From Deltaproteobacteria bacterium UBA6106 (GTDB lineage: Bacteria; Desulfobacterota; Syntrophorhabdia; Syntrophorhabdales; Syntrophorhabdaceae): a stretch of 64,000 nucleotides of DNA. The translations under genes were made by a program, and so were the position numbers. Positions 8,937-18,778 of the stretch are shown in pieces; position 1 is the first letter of the stretch, and the number at the start of each line of letters is the position of its first letter. Under the pieces are notes generated by a model that saw only the letters and a list, made by a program, of their open reading frames with translations, made no database searches and had not been told where the DNA came from. The DNA is taken from positions 10,834 to 74,833 of the forward strand of contig DIWM01000008.1 in NCBI GenBank assembly GCA_002428485.1, read 5' to 3'.

Positions 8937-10982
8937 ATGAAAACAATGTTTTTTCCCGGAAGCGTGGCTGTCTTCGGCGTTTCCGATGCTCCGACGAATC
9001 TTGCCCGCGTTATCGTGGAGAACATGGACCGCTTCAACTTTCACGGCACGGTCTACCTCGTAGGGGGGAAGGAAGGATCTCTTGACGGCAGAAGGATCTA
9101 TGCCGATGTGTCCGAGATACCGGAAGTCCCCGACGTCGCCATCTTCCTTGTTCCCGCCCACAGTCTGGCCGCCGCCATCGAGGCCTGCGGAAAGAAGGGC
9201 ATACGGCGCATAGTTATCGAGACGGGCGGCTTCTCGGAATTTGGCGACGACAGGAAATCTCTGGAGACAGGGGTTTTAAACATCGCAGGGAAGTGGGGCA
9301 TGGAGATCATGGGGCCCAACTGCGTGGGCATAATCAATGTCGGGAACGGGCTTGTCATGCCATTTTACCCTGTTCATCCCGAAGAGCTAAAACAGGGGCC
9401 TATATCGATAATCTCGCAGAGCGGCGGCATCATACACGACCTGATGATGCTGTGCCACATGGAAAATATCGGTTTGTGCAAGTTGGCAAGCATCGGCAAC
9501 AAGCTGATGCTTGATGAGAGCGACTTCCTCGAATATTGTGCTGCCGACCCGGGCACCGCGATAATCGGACTGTATCTGGAGGACATCCGTGACGGAAGAA
9601 GGTTCATGGACCTCGCAGCCGCCTCAGAGAAGCCGGTCATCCTCCTGAAATCCAACAGGAGCCCTGAAGGCAGGGAGGTTGCCAGGCTGCACACCGCTGC
9701 CCTGGCAGGCGACGACAGGATCGCCGATGAGGCAATGAGGCAGGCCGGCGTCCATCGCGTTTATGGCCTTAAGGAGATGGTCGACTGCTTCAAGGTCTTT
9801 TCTCTGCCGCTGCCGAAAGGGCCAAGACTGGCGATCATGGCGAGGTCGGGAGGGCACGCTGTGCTGGCCGCGGACAGCGCCCATCGCCACGGCTTCAGGC
9901 TTGCGCCGTTCTCGGACAGGCTTCTGGGCATGCTTTCGGAGAAGACGCGAAGCGGCGTGATAAAAAGAGGCAACCCCGTCGACCTTGGCGACATATTCGA
10001 CATCGACCTCTATCTGGAGATCGCCGAAATGGCGCTTCGCGAAGAAGGGGTCGACAGCGTCCTCATCGCCCATTCCTATGCACCCGGCGATGACGCCCTC
10101 CTTACCAGGAAGTTCATCCGTTCCTCTGCGGCCCTGACGGCAGCATACGGGAAGCCGGTAATATTCTGTACGATCGGCCACAAGGTTGATTGGTTTGACA
10201 TGCGCAGCGTTGCCGACATCCCGGTCTTTGGTCATGTCGATGATGCGCTGGCTTCGCTTTCCATGTCCCTTGAACACTACCGGAACAGGACCGTAAAACG
10301 GCGGCCGTCCCAATTCGCGACATCAGGGAGGAGGGCCGCGGCACAACCCCGCCTGTCTCCCGGCTTCACGCCGATACAGGATGTTTTCGGGCTCCTCAAG
10401 ACATATGGCCTTGCCACGGCAGACTACAGGATCGTGGAAGGGCTTGAAGAAGGCCTCGAAAGCGCGCGCAGCATAGGGTATCCTGTGGCATTGAAGAGCG
10501 CCGCTCCCGGCATGATCCATAAGACGGAGGAGGGAGCCGTGATCCTTGATATCCGGGACGACGCAGCCCTTGAAAAGGCATTTGACCGCATAAGGACAGG
10601 GCCATTTCTCCTGCAGAAGATGGCGCCGCCCGGGTGCGAGGTTATCCTGGGAGGACGGACGGATCCGGTGTTCGGGCCGGTTGTTCTTTGCGGACTGGGC
10701 GGGATCTTCGCCGAAGCATACAACGATGTGGCAATCCGCGTGGCGCCCGTTGACGCAGAGACCGCCGGGGAAATGATCGAAGAGATAAAGGGCGGACGGA
10801 TACTGAAGGGACTCCGGAGAAAGGGATCCTACGACGTGAAACATCTCATCGCCTCCATTGTGAATATCTCCCGGCTTTTGCTGGAGCACCCCGGGATAAG
10901 GACGCTGGATATAAACCCCCTCATCCTGATGGAAGAAGGGGGAGGCGGCATTGTGGTTGATGCAAAGGCGGAGGTAGATTGA
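8937..10982 (+). CDS. Acyl-CoA synthetase (NDP-forming), fused alpha-beta
   Basis: A 681-residue cytosolic enzyme of the ADP-forming acetyl/acyl-CoA synthetase family. Domain order is a CoA-binding domain (about 1-130, starting FFPGSVAVFGVSD), a succinyl-CoA-ligase-like middle (about 140-440, with SQSGGIIHD and the region HTAALAGDD that holds the phospho-His), and a C-terminal ATP-grasp domain (about 475-681, YPVALKSAAPGMIHKTEEGAV, GPVVLCGLGGIFAE, LDINPLIL). It interconverts acyl-CoA, ADP and phosphate with acid, CoA and ATP, saving energy in anaerobes that release organic acids. It lies 19 nt after the YkuD-Mpl fusion, with AGAGGT as ribosome site. The substrate is not determinable. Confidence 0.9.
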   Translation: MKTMFFPGSVAVFGVSDAPTNLARVIVENMDRFNFHGTVYLVGGKEGSLDGRRIYADVSEIPEVPDVAIFLVPAHSLAAAIEACGKKGIRRIVIETGGFSEFGDDRKSLETGVLNIAGKWGMEIMGPNCVGIINVGNGLVMPFYPVHPEELKQGPISIISQSGGIIHDLMMLCHMENIGLCKLASIGNKLMLDESDFLEYCAADPGTAIIGLYLEDIRDGRRFMDLAAASEKPVILLKSNRSPEGREVARLHTAALAGDDRIADEAMRQAGVHRVYGLKEMVDCFKVFSLPLPKGPRLAIMARSGGHAVLAADSAHRHGFRLAPFSDRLLGMLSEKTRSGVIKRGNPVDLGDIFDIDLYLEIAEMALREEGVDSVLIAHSYAPGDDALLTRKFIRSSAALTAAYGKPVIFCTIGHKVDWFDMRSVADIPVFGHVDDALASLSMSLEHYRNRTVKRRPSQFATSGRRAAAQPRLSPGFTPIQDVFGLLKTYGLATADYRIVEGLEEGLESARSIGYPVALKSAAPGMIHKTEEGAVILDIRDDAALEKAFDRIRTGPFLLQKMAPPGCEVILGGRTDPVFGPVVLCGLGGIFAEAYNDVAIRVAPVDAETAGEMIEEIKGGRILKGLRRKGSYDVKHLIASIVNISRLLLEHPGIRTLDINPLILMEEGGGGIVVDAKAEVD

Positions 10983-11032
10983 CATAACGGGAATCATGTG
11001 ATAATGAGTTAGAAAAAACAGGGGAGGCTGTT

Positions 11033-12298
11033 ATGAGGAACAGATGCGTGGTCATGGTCCTTGCGAGCCTTTTTCTTTTCTTCATTTTATCAGAAATTTT
11101 AAACGCCCAGCAGACGCAAAGTACATCTGAAAAACGTGTTATAAAAAAAGACCTGAAGACAGCACCGGGGGTGACGGCGCCGCCAACAACGCCTGCCACA
11201 AGGGCCCCTGCTGCAACGAGGACCGTGCCAAAGGCGGTGAAAGAGAAGCCGCTCGGGATGCTTACTATCGTTCGTCCAGCGAGCGGCGACCACTTTTTTC
11301 AGGGCGACGAGGTGGTGATAGAGTGGTCGAAGGCGGGGTATGTGCCTGAAAAATGCTGCCGCATAAGCCTTTTCAAGGATAACGCGGAGGTCGCGGAGAT
11401 CGCGCCGAAGGTGTGCGTGAACGGATACCGTTGGAATATCCCCGAGGATCTGTGGGGCCCTTCTTTCACGGTGAAGATAATGACGATAGACGGCAAGGTC
11501 TCGGCACAGAGCTCATCTTTTCCCATTAATGCCGCAAAGGCCGACCTGACCGTGGGGAAGGTTACCGCCACGCCCGTAAAGCTCAGAGCGGGCGAAGAAG
11601 TGACCGTCAGGGCACGGATCGACAATACAGGCAATACGAAGAGCGAGCCGCAGAAGGCCTTCGTCATCAAAGGATCCTGGTGGAACACGTGGGGCAATGT
11701 CAAGAGGACCGAATACCAGGTTCCCGCCCTTTCCTTCGGTGACCACACCTATATCACGCACAAGGAGACGCTGATCCCCGGCGACTGGATGTTCGGGGTT
11801 ATTGTGGGGAGGATGTCCCTCCCTGGTACAGGGGACAAATTTGCGCCTGACGAAAAATATGTCTGGGTAAGCGTATACGGCGACACACTCCCTGACCTTG
11901 TGGTGTGCACTTACACAACCCTGTACGGGGTGCAGGACCCCCCTGATCATCAGCCTGGCAGCTACGCATGGATAAGGGCGGCCATCTATAATGCGGGGGT
12001 AATGCCGGCAGGGCCCACAAAGGCCCGCGTTCTGGTGGACAGGGTTGGCTCTTTCGAGTTTGATGTCCCTCCTCTCAAGAAGGACGAGCAACACAAGATC
12101 AACAAGGTAGTGAAACTTGCAGACAATGCGGAGGCCCGTTTCAGGGTAGAAGTGGACAAGGGGAAATATTGGACGGAATTATCAGAAACAAATAATACTA
12201 TCCACGGAAAGATCATAGTTAAGCAGCATGGAGAAGAGTTGCCGGGGCTTGCAACGTACTGCTCCGACGGAAAACAGCGTTCCCCGAGGTATCCCTGA
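11033..12298 (+). CDS. Secreted CARDB-domain protein
   Basis: A 421-residue exported protein. The signal peptide spans about residues 1-26 (CVVMVLASLFLFFILSEI, cleavage near LNA-QQ). A P/T/A-rich linker at about 45-75 is followed by an Ig-like domain (GMLTIVRPASGDHFFQGDEVVIEW) and two CARDB-like beta-sandwiches: ADLTVGKVTATPVKLRAGEE..VRARIDNTGNT at about 168-260 and LPDLVVCTYTTLYG..RAAIYNAGVMPAG from about 287. CARDB domains are adhesion or scaffold modules at the cell surface. The start at 11033 has GGGGAGG 7 nt upstream. The domain type recurs in the large paralogues at 52902 and 60261. Confidence 0.8.
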   Translation: MRNRCVVMVLASLFLFFILSEILNAQQTQSTSEKRVIKKDLKTAPGVTAPPTTPATRAPAATRTVPKAVKEKPLGMLTIVRPASGDHFFQGDEVVIEWSKAGYVPEKCCRISLFKDNAEVAEIAPKVCVNGYRWNIPEDLWGPSFTVKIMTIDGKVSAQSSSFPINAAKADLTVGKVTATPVKLRAGEEVTVRARIDNTGNTKSEPQKAFVIKGSWWNTWGNVKRTEYQVPALSFGDHTYITHKETLIPGDWMFGVIVGRMSLPGTGDKFAPDEKYVWVSVYGDTLPDLVVCTYTTLYGVQDPPDHQPGSYAWIRAAIYNAGVMPAGPTKARVLVDRVGSFEFDVPPLKKDEQHKINKVVKLADNAEARFRVEVDKGKYWTELSETNNTIHGKIIVKQHGEELPGLATYCSDGKQRSPRYP

Positions 12299-12336
12299 TC
12301 GGCAGGGCGCCGATATCTTTCTGCAGGAGGCTTGGG

Positions 12337-12774
12337 CTATTTCTCCTTTAGCTCATCCCATTTGTAGTCGATCAGTTCAAGGAGCACGTTGTTTGTCTTT
12401 CCGGGGTGGATGAAGGCGAATTCGCAGTCCCGGAAAGGCCTCGTTTTCCCTCCGTCCGGGGCGGGTATAAAGGGGTAGTCCTTCGGCTCCAGCTCTTTTA
12501 CGGCTCCTCCCGTATTATCGACATTGAGGCTGACGATCATCACTCCTTCGCCGTTCTTTTCTATCCATTTCGCGACAGGGCCATCGGGGGCAGTCGATTC
12601 CATGAGCTCGAATCCTATCCCGCCAAGCCAGTACCGTGCGACGCGGATCTTCTCAGGCTCGTCGATATAGAGGTCGTCCGGTTCAGACTTTCCCATGATC
12701 GGCTCCCACGCCTTTCTCGCTGCATCCAGATCCTTCACCGCTATGGAGATGTGATCGATCTTGTTGATCTTCAT
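12337..12774 (-). CDS. VOC-family protein, methylmalonyl-CoA epimerase-like
   Basis: A 145-residue glyoxalase/VOC-fold protein. It has IDHISIAVKDLDAARKAW at the start with the first metal-binding His, IGFELME with the Glu, and FAFIHPGKTNNVLLELID with the later His/Glu pair. This order matches methylmalonyl-CoA epimerase, which interconverts the (R) and (S) forms in propionate/succinate metabolism. No mutase or carboxylase gene lies next to it, so the role could differ (another VOC lyase or isomerase). It converges on the CARDB gene and diverges from the P-type ATPase at 12990. No good ribosome site precedes the ATG. Confidence 0.75.
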   Translation of the reverse strand: MKINKIDHISIAVKDLDAARKAWEPIMGKSEPDDLYIDEPEKIRVARYWLGGIGFELMESTAPDGPVAKWIEKNGEGVMIVSLNVDNTGGAVKELEPKDYPFIPAPDGGKTRPFRDCEFAFIHPGKTNNVLLELIDYKWDELKEK

Positions 12775-12989
12775 TATGTTGTAATACCAGATAGGCTTGC
12801 AAAGGACAAGGAATAAAGCGGGGTCAGCTCTTCAAATGTCAATTGTTTTTGGTGAATTCCGAAAGGCAACCGGCAGTTCTGCTGCGAGCCATGAGATGAT
12901 AGGAGGCAAAGGCGGCCGGGGAAGCGCCGTACTTGCTAATCTGTAAAAGCGCATATATAATAAGCGATGCTGTCCAGCACGGAGGTTGT

Positions 12990-15608
12990 ATGAAGTGGCA
13001 CCAGAAAAATAAAGACGCCATTTTTGAAGAGCTGAAGTCATCGCCTGCCGGCATATCGTCTCAGGAAGCCGTTGCGCGGCTCAATGAATACGGGCCGAAC
13101 GAGTTAAAGGAAAAGAAAAAAAGAACCCCTTTCATGATGTTCCTTGATCAGTTCAGGGACTTCATGATCCTTGTCCTTATTGCCGCTGCCATTATATCAG
13201 GTTTCATCGGAGAGCTGTCAGACACTATAGCCATCGTTGTTATTGTTGTCCTCAATGCAGTTGTCGGTTTTATACAGGAATACAGGGCAGAGAAGGCCAT
13301 GGAAGCCCTTAAAAAGATGGCAGCGCTTACCGCAACCGTTATAAGAGACGGGATGCCTGCTACGATAGATTCTTTCGGGCTTGTGCCCGGCGATGTGGTA
13401 ATGCTTGACGCGGGACGAATTGTGCCCGCCGATATGAGGCTGACCGAGGCGGCAAATCTCAGGGTTGAGGAGGCCGCCCTTACCGGCGAATCAGTGCCGG
13501 TAGAAAAACACGCCGGCGCGCTGGATGATGAAACATTACCCCTCGGGGACAGGAAAAATATGGTGTTCAAAGGTACGATCGTTTCCTACGGCCGCGGTAC
13601 AGGCATTGTTGTGGGAACCGGGATGGACACGGAACTCGGCAAGATCGCCACAATGCTTCAGGAGGAGGAAGAGGTACAGACCCCCCTCCAGAAAAGGCTT
13701 GCGACCTTCGGCAAGAAGCTTGCTGTCGCAGTCCTCGCCATATGCGCGATCGTCTTCGGCATCGGCATTTTACGGGGAGAGCAGATCATGCTGATGCTCC
13801 TTACGGCCATTTCGCTCGCGGTCGCCGCCATACCGGAAGCGCTTCCCGCGGTAATTACCATATCCCTCGCGCTGGGGGCAAAGAAGCTGGTAAAGCGGAA
13901 CGCACTCATAAGAAAACTCCCTGCCGTAGAGACCCTCGGATCGGTGACCTATATCTGCTCCGACAAGACCGGGACCCTCACGTTAAATAAGATGACCGTT
14001 GAAGAACTGTTCGTTGACGGGAAGGCCGCAGGTGGGCTGGACGTGAACGCAAAGGAAGGCGCAGGCATCCCCGGGAAGTATTCCCTGACCGCCCTTGCCC
14101 TGAGCAACGACGCCCGGGAAGACACGGATGGCAACGTCATGGGCGATCCGACAGAGACCGCGCTTTACAGCTTTGCGAGCAAACACGGCTTTGACAAAAA
14201 GGAGCTTGAAAAGATACACAAGAGAGTTGCCGAGATCCCCTTCGATTCTGAAAGAAAGTGCATGACCACCTGCCACGCATGGGGGAAAGGGTACATTTCA
14301 TTCACCAAGGGCGCGACAGATGTTCTCATCGAAAGATCGGAGAACATATTATCATCCGATGGACTAAAGGCTGTCGATAAAGAAGGGCTTCAGGCTGTCA
14401 ACGCAAGGATGGCCGCTAATGGGTTGCGGGTCCTCTGCATAGCGAAAAAGGAATGGGACAGGCTCCCTGAGGACATCTCTCCTGAAAATATGGAAAAGGG
14501 ACTTACGATACTAAGTCTTGTAGGGATGATGGACCCTCCGAGGGAAGAGGCAAAAGAGGCTGTCGCAATGTGCAAGGCGGCAGGGATAAGGCCGGTAATG
14601 ATAACAGGCGACCACCCCCTTACAGCACAGACCATAGCAAAACGCCTCGGGATGCTTAATGAAGACTCGGGGACGGTCATGACCGGGAGGGAGCTTGAGG
14701 GACTGTCGCTGGAGGAATTTGAGGAGAGGGTAGAACACATAAGGGTGTACGCAAGGGTGGCGCCGGAACAGAAGCTGAAGATAGTCAAGGCGCTCCAGGA
14801 CAAGGGACAGTTCGTTGCCATGACCGGCGACGGCGTCAATGATGCCCCTGCCTTAAAAAGATCGGACATCGGGGTTGCCATGGGGATTACCGGGACGGAT
14901 GTGTCGAAAGAAGCAGCCCACATGATACTCCTGGACGATAATTTTGCTACCATAGTAAGGGCGGTAAAAGAAGGCAGAAATATATACGACAATATCAGAA
15001 AATTTCTTAAATACCTCCTTACGACGAATTCAGGAGAGATATTGACCCTCTTCTTTGCACCGCTGGTCGGCCTGCCGATGCCTCTTCTGCCGATACACCT
15101 GCTCTGGATAAACCTGGTGACAGATGGCCTCCCTGCGCTGGCACTATCTGTGGAGCCGGCTGAAGGAGACGTTATGAACAGGCCGCCGCGGCACCCGAAG
15201 GAGAGCATCTTTGCCCACGGGATGGGCGCTCATGTGATGTGGGTGGGATTCCTGATGGCGTGCATCATCCTTTCCGTACAATCATGGTCGATCCGGACAG
15301 AACATGTCCACTGGCAAACGATGACCTTTACGGTGCTGTGCCTTACCCAGCTCGGCCATGTCCTTGCCATACGCTCTGAGAAAGAGTCCTTGTTCAGGAT
15401 AGGCCTCCTCTCAAACAAGTACCTTCTCGGCGCGGTCCTGCTGACCTTTACACTCCAGATGGCGACGATCTACGTGCCCTCTTTGAACAACATATTCAAG
15501 ACAGAGCCCTTGACCTTCAACGAACTGCTGCTTACCATGGCGCTGTCCTCGATAATCTTCTTCGCAGTGGAGATCGAGAAATTCATAAAAAGGCGCCGCA
15601 GCAAATAA
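12990..15608 (+). CDS. Type IIA (calcium-type) P-type ATPase
   Basis: An 872-residue cation pump. The ATG at 12990 is preceded by GGAGG and matches the MKW start of the second ATPase; an in-frame start at 12933 lacks a ribosome site. Features in order are a cation_ATPase_N domain, actuator TGES (LTGESVPVEKH), helix M4 IPEALPAVIT, phosphorylation site DKTGTLT (D325), hinge TGDGVNDAPALK, and M6 NLVTDGLPALAL. The M4 Glu and the N-x-x-T-D of M6 are the SERCA-type calcium ligands, which supports Ca2+ export, though Mn2+ is possible. It converges on the TerB-like/second-ATPase pair with only 15 nt between stops. Confidence 0.9.
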   Translation: MKWHQKNKDAIFEELKSSPAGISSQEAVARLNEYGPNELKEKKKRTPFMMFLDQFRDFMILVLIAAAIISGFIGELSDTIAIVVIVVLNAVVGFIQEYRAEKAMEALKKMAALTATVIRDGMPATIDSFGLVPGDVVMLDAGRIVPADMRLTEAANLRVEEAALTGESVPVEKHAGALDDETLPLGDRKNMVFKGTIVSYGRGTGIVVGTGMDTELGKIATMLQEEEEVQTPLQKRLATFGKKLAVAVLAICAIVFGIGILRGEQIMLMLLTAISLAVAAIPEALPAVITISLALGAKKLVKRNALIRKLPAVETLGSVTYICSDKTGTLTLNKMTVEELFVDGKAAGGLDVNAKEGAGIPGKYSLTALALSNDAREDTDGNVMGDPTETALYSFASKHGFDKKELEKIHKRVAEIPFDSERKCMTTCHAWGKGYISFTKGATDVLIERSENILSSDGLKAVDKEGLQAVNARMAANGLRVLCIAKKEWDRLPEDISPENMEKGLTILSLVGMMDPPREEAKEAVAMCKAAGIRPVMITGDHPLTAQTIAKRLGMLNEDSGTVMTGRELEGLSLEEFEERVEHIRVYARVAPEQKLKIVKALQDKGQFVAMTGDGVNDAPALKRSDIGVAMGITGTDVSKEAAHMILLDDNFATIVRAVKEGRNIYDNIRKFLKYLLTTNSGEILTLFFAPLVGLPMPLLPIHLLWINLVTDGLPALALSVEPAEGDVMNRPPRHPKESIFAHGMGAHVMWVGFLMACIILSVQSWSIRTEHVHWQTMTFTVLCLTQLGHVLAIRSEKESLFRIGLLSNKYLLGAVLLTFTLQMATIYVPSLNNIFKTEPLTFNELLLTMALSSIIFFAVEIEKFIKRRRSK

Positions 15609-15623
15609 AAAGGTTCTGCCCGG

Positions 15624-16043
15624 TCATTCCCATTCAAAATTTTTTATTTCGAGGGTATCCTGCACGCTTTCATGGATCTGGCCCAAAACATTGTAGATAT
15701 TCTCGTCAACGAACCGCTCTTCGATGTCGTTCAACCTGGAAACGGACTTCAGCCATGCGATCTCATGATCGTGAGCCTCCCTGTCGATAAGCGATACCTT
15801 GAGCCCGTCCCTGATAAAGCACCGCGCAATATCGGGGTTGGAAAAGCGAGGCGGCTCGTCGACGACATGCCTGCTGATCAATATCTCTTCAATGCTCTTC
15901 TCGCAGAAATCCTCGTCAAACCCGAGGGACCTTCCGATATGCATCATCAACCCTTTTTCTTCATCGTGGACCTCTTTGTCCTTCCGGATAAGAAGCATCA
16001 AACCTTTTAGATAGAGGCTGCGGTCAAGAAGCGTTATCTTCAC
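15624..16043 (-). CDS. TerB-like alpha-helical protein coupled to P-type ATPase
   Basis: A 139-residue soluble helical protein. The sections LLIRKDKEVHDEEKGLMMHIGRSLGFDEDFCE and LIDREAHDHEIAWLKSVSRLNDIEERF repeat an acidic helix-turn-helix pattern (D-x-E-V/A-H-D-x-E) seen in TerB-type domains of tellurite-resistance and DjlA-like proteins, which may bind metal. Its ATG overlaps the stop of the upstream ATPase by 4 nt (ATGA), so translation is coupled. A regulatory or metal-binding partner of that pump is a reasonable inference. Assignment to TerB is by pattern only. Confidence 0.7.
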   Translation of the reverse strand: MKITLLDRSLYLKGLMLLIRKDKEVHDEEKGLMMHIGRSLGFDEDFCEKSIEEILISRHVVDEPPRFSNPDIARCFIRDGLKVSLIDREAHDHEIAWLKSVSRLNDIEERFVDENIYNVLGQIHESVQDTLEIKNFEWE

Positions 16044-18706
16044 GTTGTCCTCCTTCTCCGTATCAGTTTGTCGATCTCTACGGCAGCCACGACGGTCAAC
16101 GCCACCGCTGCGATCTTAACCCATTCCAGGAGACTTAAGGCGTCTGTCCTGAAGACCCACTGGAGTGCGGGGACATAGATAACGGCGATCTGCGCAAGGA
16201 AGGCGAGAAGCATGCTGTAGAAAAGGAAAGGGTTGCTCAGGGGATTTATCCGGAAAATGGATGTGTGCTCGGAACGGGAGTTCCATGCCTGGAAAAACTG
16301 AAAGAGCACCATGGTGGTCATGGCGATGGTCCGTGCGTGTGCGATCGAAGAACCCTGGGCGAGGGCCTCGTGGAAATTGTAGACGACGCCGGCGGAGATG
16401 ATGATCCCTACTAAAATGCTCCGCTCGAGCATGAGCCTCGACATGATGCCTTCTCCGGGATCTCTCGGTTTTCTTTTAATGATGTCCTTTTCGCCCGGCT
16501 CGAAGGCGAGCGCTACGTCCTGCAGGCCGTTCGTTACGAGGTTGATCCATAAAAGCTGGGCTGCCACGTAGGGGACCGGTATGTCGAGGATCATTGAGAT
16601 AATGATTGAGATGATCGCGGCGAACCCGGTGGGGATGAGGAACATGGTAACCTTCCTGATATTGTCGAAGACAATCCTCCCCTCCTCGACGGCATGGAAG
16701 ATGCTCGCAAAGTTGTCGTCGGTGACGACCATGTCCGCTGCCTCGCGCGCCACATCTGTTCCTGTTTTTCCCATCGCCGCGCCGATATGGGCTGCTTTGA
16801 GCGCCGGGGCGTCGTTCACGCCGTCGCCGGTAACGGCGACCACCTCGCCGTGCCGTATGTACTGCTGAACGATCCGGAGCTTGTGCTGCGGGGATACCCT
16901 CGCATAGACAGATGTCTGCTGGACGCGTGCAAAGAGCTCGTCGTCATCCATCCCTTCAAGTTCCTTTCCCGTGATCGCAGGGGCCTTGTTCTCCACGAGA
17001 CCAATCATCCTGCCGATAGCAGAGGCCGTGACCGCGTGGTCGCCGGTTATCATCACAACCCTTATGCCTGCCTGCCCACATCCTGCAATTGCCTCGATAG
17101 CCTCAGGCCTCGGAGGGTCGATCATGCCCTGGAGACCGGCAAAGATAAAATCGTTCCCGAGATGATCGTGGGTGAACTGCCGGGGCGTACTGTCGCCGGC
17201 TGTCTTCTTGTAGGCCATGGCAAGCACTCTTAGCCCGTCCTCTGCGAAGCGCTCGGCAGCCTCGACGATCCTTGTCCTGTCGAGCGTTTCTCCCGACGGC
17301 ATTTCATGGCACATGTCGAGGACGCGTTCCGGCGCCCCTTTCAGAAACACGACCTTTTTGCCGTCGTGATCGTGAAGCGTTGCCATGAAGCCCCGGTCAG
17401 ACTCGAAGGGGACTATGCCTGTCTGGGGATACCGTGCCTCCTCCTCTTCCAGGTGAAGCCCTGCCTTCATGGCAGATATGATAAGCGCCCCTTCCGTGGG
17501 ATCGCCGTCGATCCTGAGATGACCCTTTTCCCCGACCACACGGGATTCATTGCAGAGCAGGCCGATCCTGAGCACCGTCTCGATGCCCTTGAGAGATTCG
17601 GAATCCGCCGGTTCCCAATCGTGAAGTATCTTTCCTTCGGGATCGTAGCCGGTTCCGGTGACTTCGTAGGCGTGATGCCCGTCGTAGACGGCCTTCACGG
17701 TCATCTCGTTCTTTGTCAGAGTTCCCGTCTTGTCGGAACAGATGATCGTCGTGCTTCCCAGTGTCTCGACCGCGGGGAGCTTCCGTATGATGGCGTTCCG
17801 CCTCGCCATGCGGGTGATACCTATGGCCATGGTTACGGTCACCACTATGGGGAGCCCTTCCGGCACCGTTGCAACTGCCGCGGCAACGGCAATGCCGAAG
17901 ACCTCCGCAAAGGTCATCCCGAGCATGAGGCCGAGAAGGATTATAGCAACGGCGCTGCCCAGAACAAGGAGCCCTATGAACTGGGCGAACCTGACGATCT
18001 TACGCTGGAGGGGCGTCTCCGTTACCCCCAGGCCTTTGACATCCCGGGCGATCTGCCCGAGGACCGTCCTGGCGCCCGTTTCGACGACAACGCCGCGGCC
18101 GCGTCCGTTGACCACAATAGTTCCCATGAAGGCCATGTTGGTCTGGTCCCCTGCCGTAAGGTTCTCCTCGGCAATGGGCACTGCCATTTTTTCAACGGGG
18201 AGGGATTCCCCCGTGAGGGGAGCCTCTTCCGTCCTTAGCTCCGTGACCTCCACGAGCCTGAGGTCAGCGGGGACCTTCGCACCCGATGCGAGGAGTACAA
18301 TGTCGCCGGGTACAAGATCTTCGCTGGGGATCTCCATTTCCCTTCCATCGCGAGCTACCCGAGCCTTCGCCACGACCATGTTCTTCAAGGCCCTGACGCT
18401 CGTCTCGGCTTTGTATTCCTGAAAAAACCCGACAACGGCATTGAGGATAACAACCGACACGATGACCCCCGTATCGATGTACTCTTTGAGGAGGGCGGTC
18501 ACAACGGCGGCTACGATCAGGATATAGATGAGCGGGCTTTTGAACTGATGAAGCAGAACCTTGAGCCGGCTGAGCCCCTCTTCTTCGGGCAGCATGTTTG
18601 GCCCGTGTTCCTTTAACCGTTCTTCCGCCTCAAAAGCGGTGAGTCCCTCTACCCTCGTCTTGCATTCGGCGAGGACAGCGCCCTTGTCCATTTGGTACCA
18701 TTTCAT
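16040..18706 (-). CDS. Type II P-type ATPase (cation pump)
   Basis: An 888-residue inner-membrane ATPase. The ATG at 18706 is preferred (GGGGTGA 5 nt upstream, MKWYQ start as in its paralogue); a GTG three codons earlier (18715) is possible. It has LTGESLPVEK, M4 VPEGLPIVVT, DKTGTLT with D325, TGDGVNDAPALKAAHIG, and M6 NLVTNGLQDVAL. Compared with SERCA-like pumps and with the ATPase at 12990, the M6 Asp of N-x-x-T-D is Asn, so one classic calcium ligand is missing and the ion may differ. Its gene is translationally coupled to the TerB-like gene. Confidence 0.9.
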   Translation of the reverse strand: MKWYQMDKGAVLAECKTRVEGLTAFEAEERLKEHGPNMLPEEEGLSRLKVLLHQFKSPLIYILIVAAVVTALLKEYIDTGVIVSVVILNAVVGFFQEYKAETSVRALKNMVVAKARVARDGREMEIPSEDLVPGDIVLLASGAKVPADLRLVEVTELRTEEAPLTGESLPVEKMAVPIAEENLTAGDQTNMAFMGTIVVNGRGRGVVVETGARTVLGQIARDVKGLGVTETPLQRKIVRFAQFIGLLVLGSAVAIILLGLMLGMTFAEVFGIAVAAAVATVPEGLPIVVTVTMAIGITRMARRNAIIRKLPAVETLGSTTIICSDKTGTLTKNEMTVKAVYDGHHAYEVTGTGYDPEGKILHDWEPADSESLKGIETVLRIGLLCNESRVVGEKGHLRIDGDPTEGALIISAMKAGLHLEEEEARYPQTGIVPFESDRGFMATLHDHDGKKVVFLKGAPERVLDMCHEMPSGETLDRTRIVEAAERFAEDGLRVLAMAYKKTAGDSTPRQFTHDHLGNDFIFAGLQGMIDPPRPEAIEAIAGCGQAGIRVVMITGDHAVTASAIGRMIGLVENKAPAITGKELEGMDDDELFARVQQTSVYARVSPQHKLRIVQQYIRHGEVVAVTGDGVNDAPALKAAHIGAAMGKTGTDVAREAADMVVTDDNFASIFHAVEEGRIVFDNIRKVTMFLIPTGFAAIISIIISMILDIPVPYVAAQLLWINLVTNGLQDVALAFEPGEKDIIKRKPRDPGEGIMSRLMLERSILVGIIISAGVVYNFHEALAQGSSIAHARTIAMTTMVLFQFFQAWNSRSEHTSIFRINPLSNPFLFYSMLLAFLAQIAVIYVPALQWVFRTDALSLLEWVKIAAVALTVVAAVEIDKLIRRRRTT

Positions 18707-18778
18707 TTTCGTCACCCCGCATTCCCTTTTTTAAATATTACCCTTTCATCCAAGTCTTTCCAAATGCAGACATCCGCC

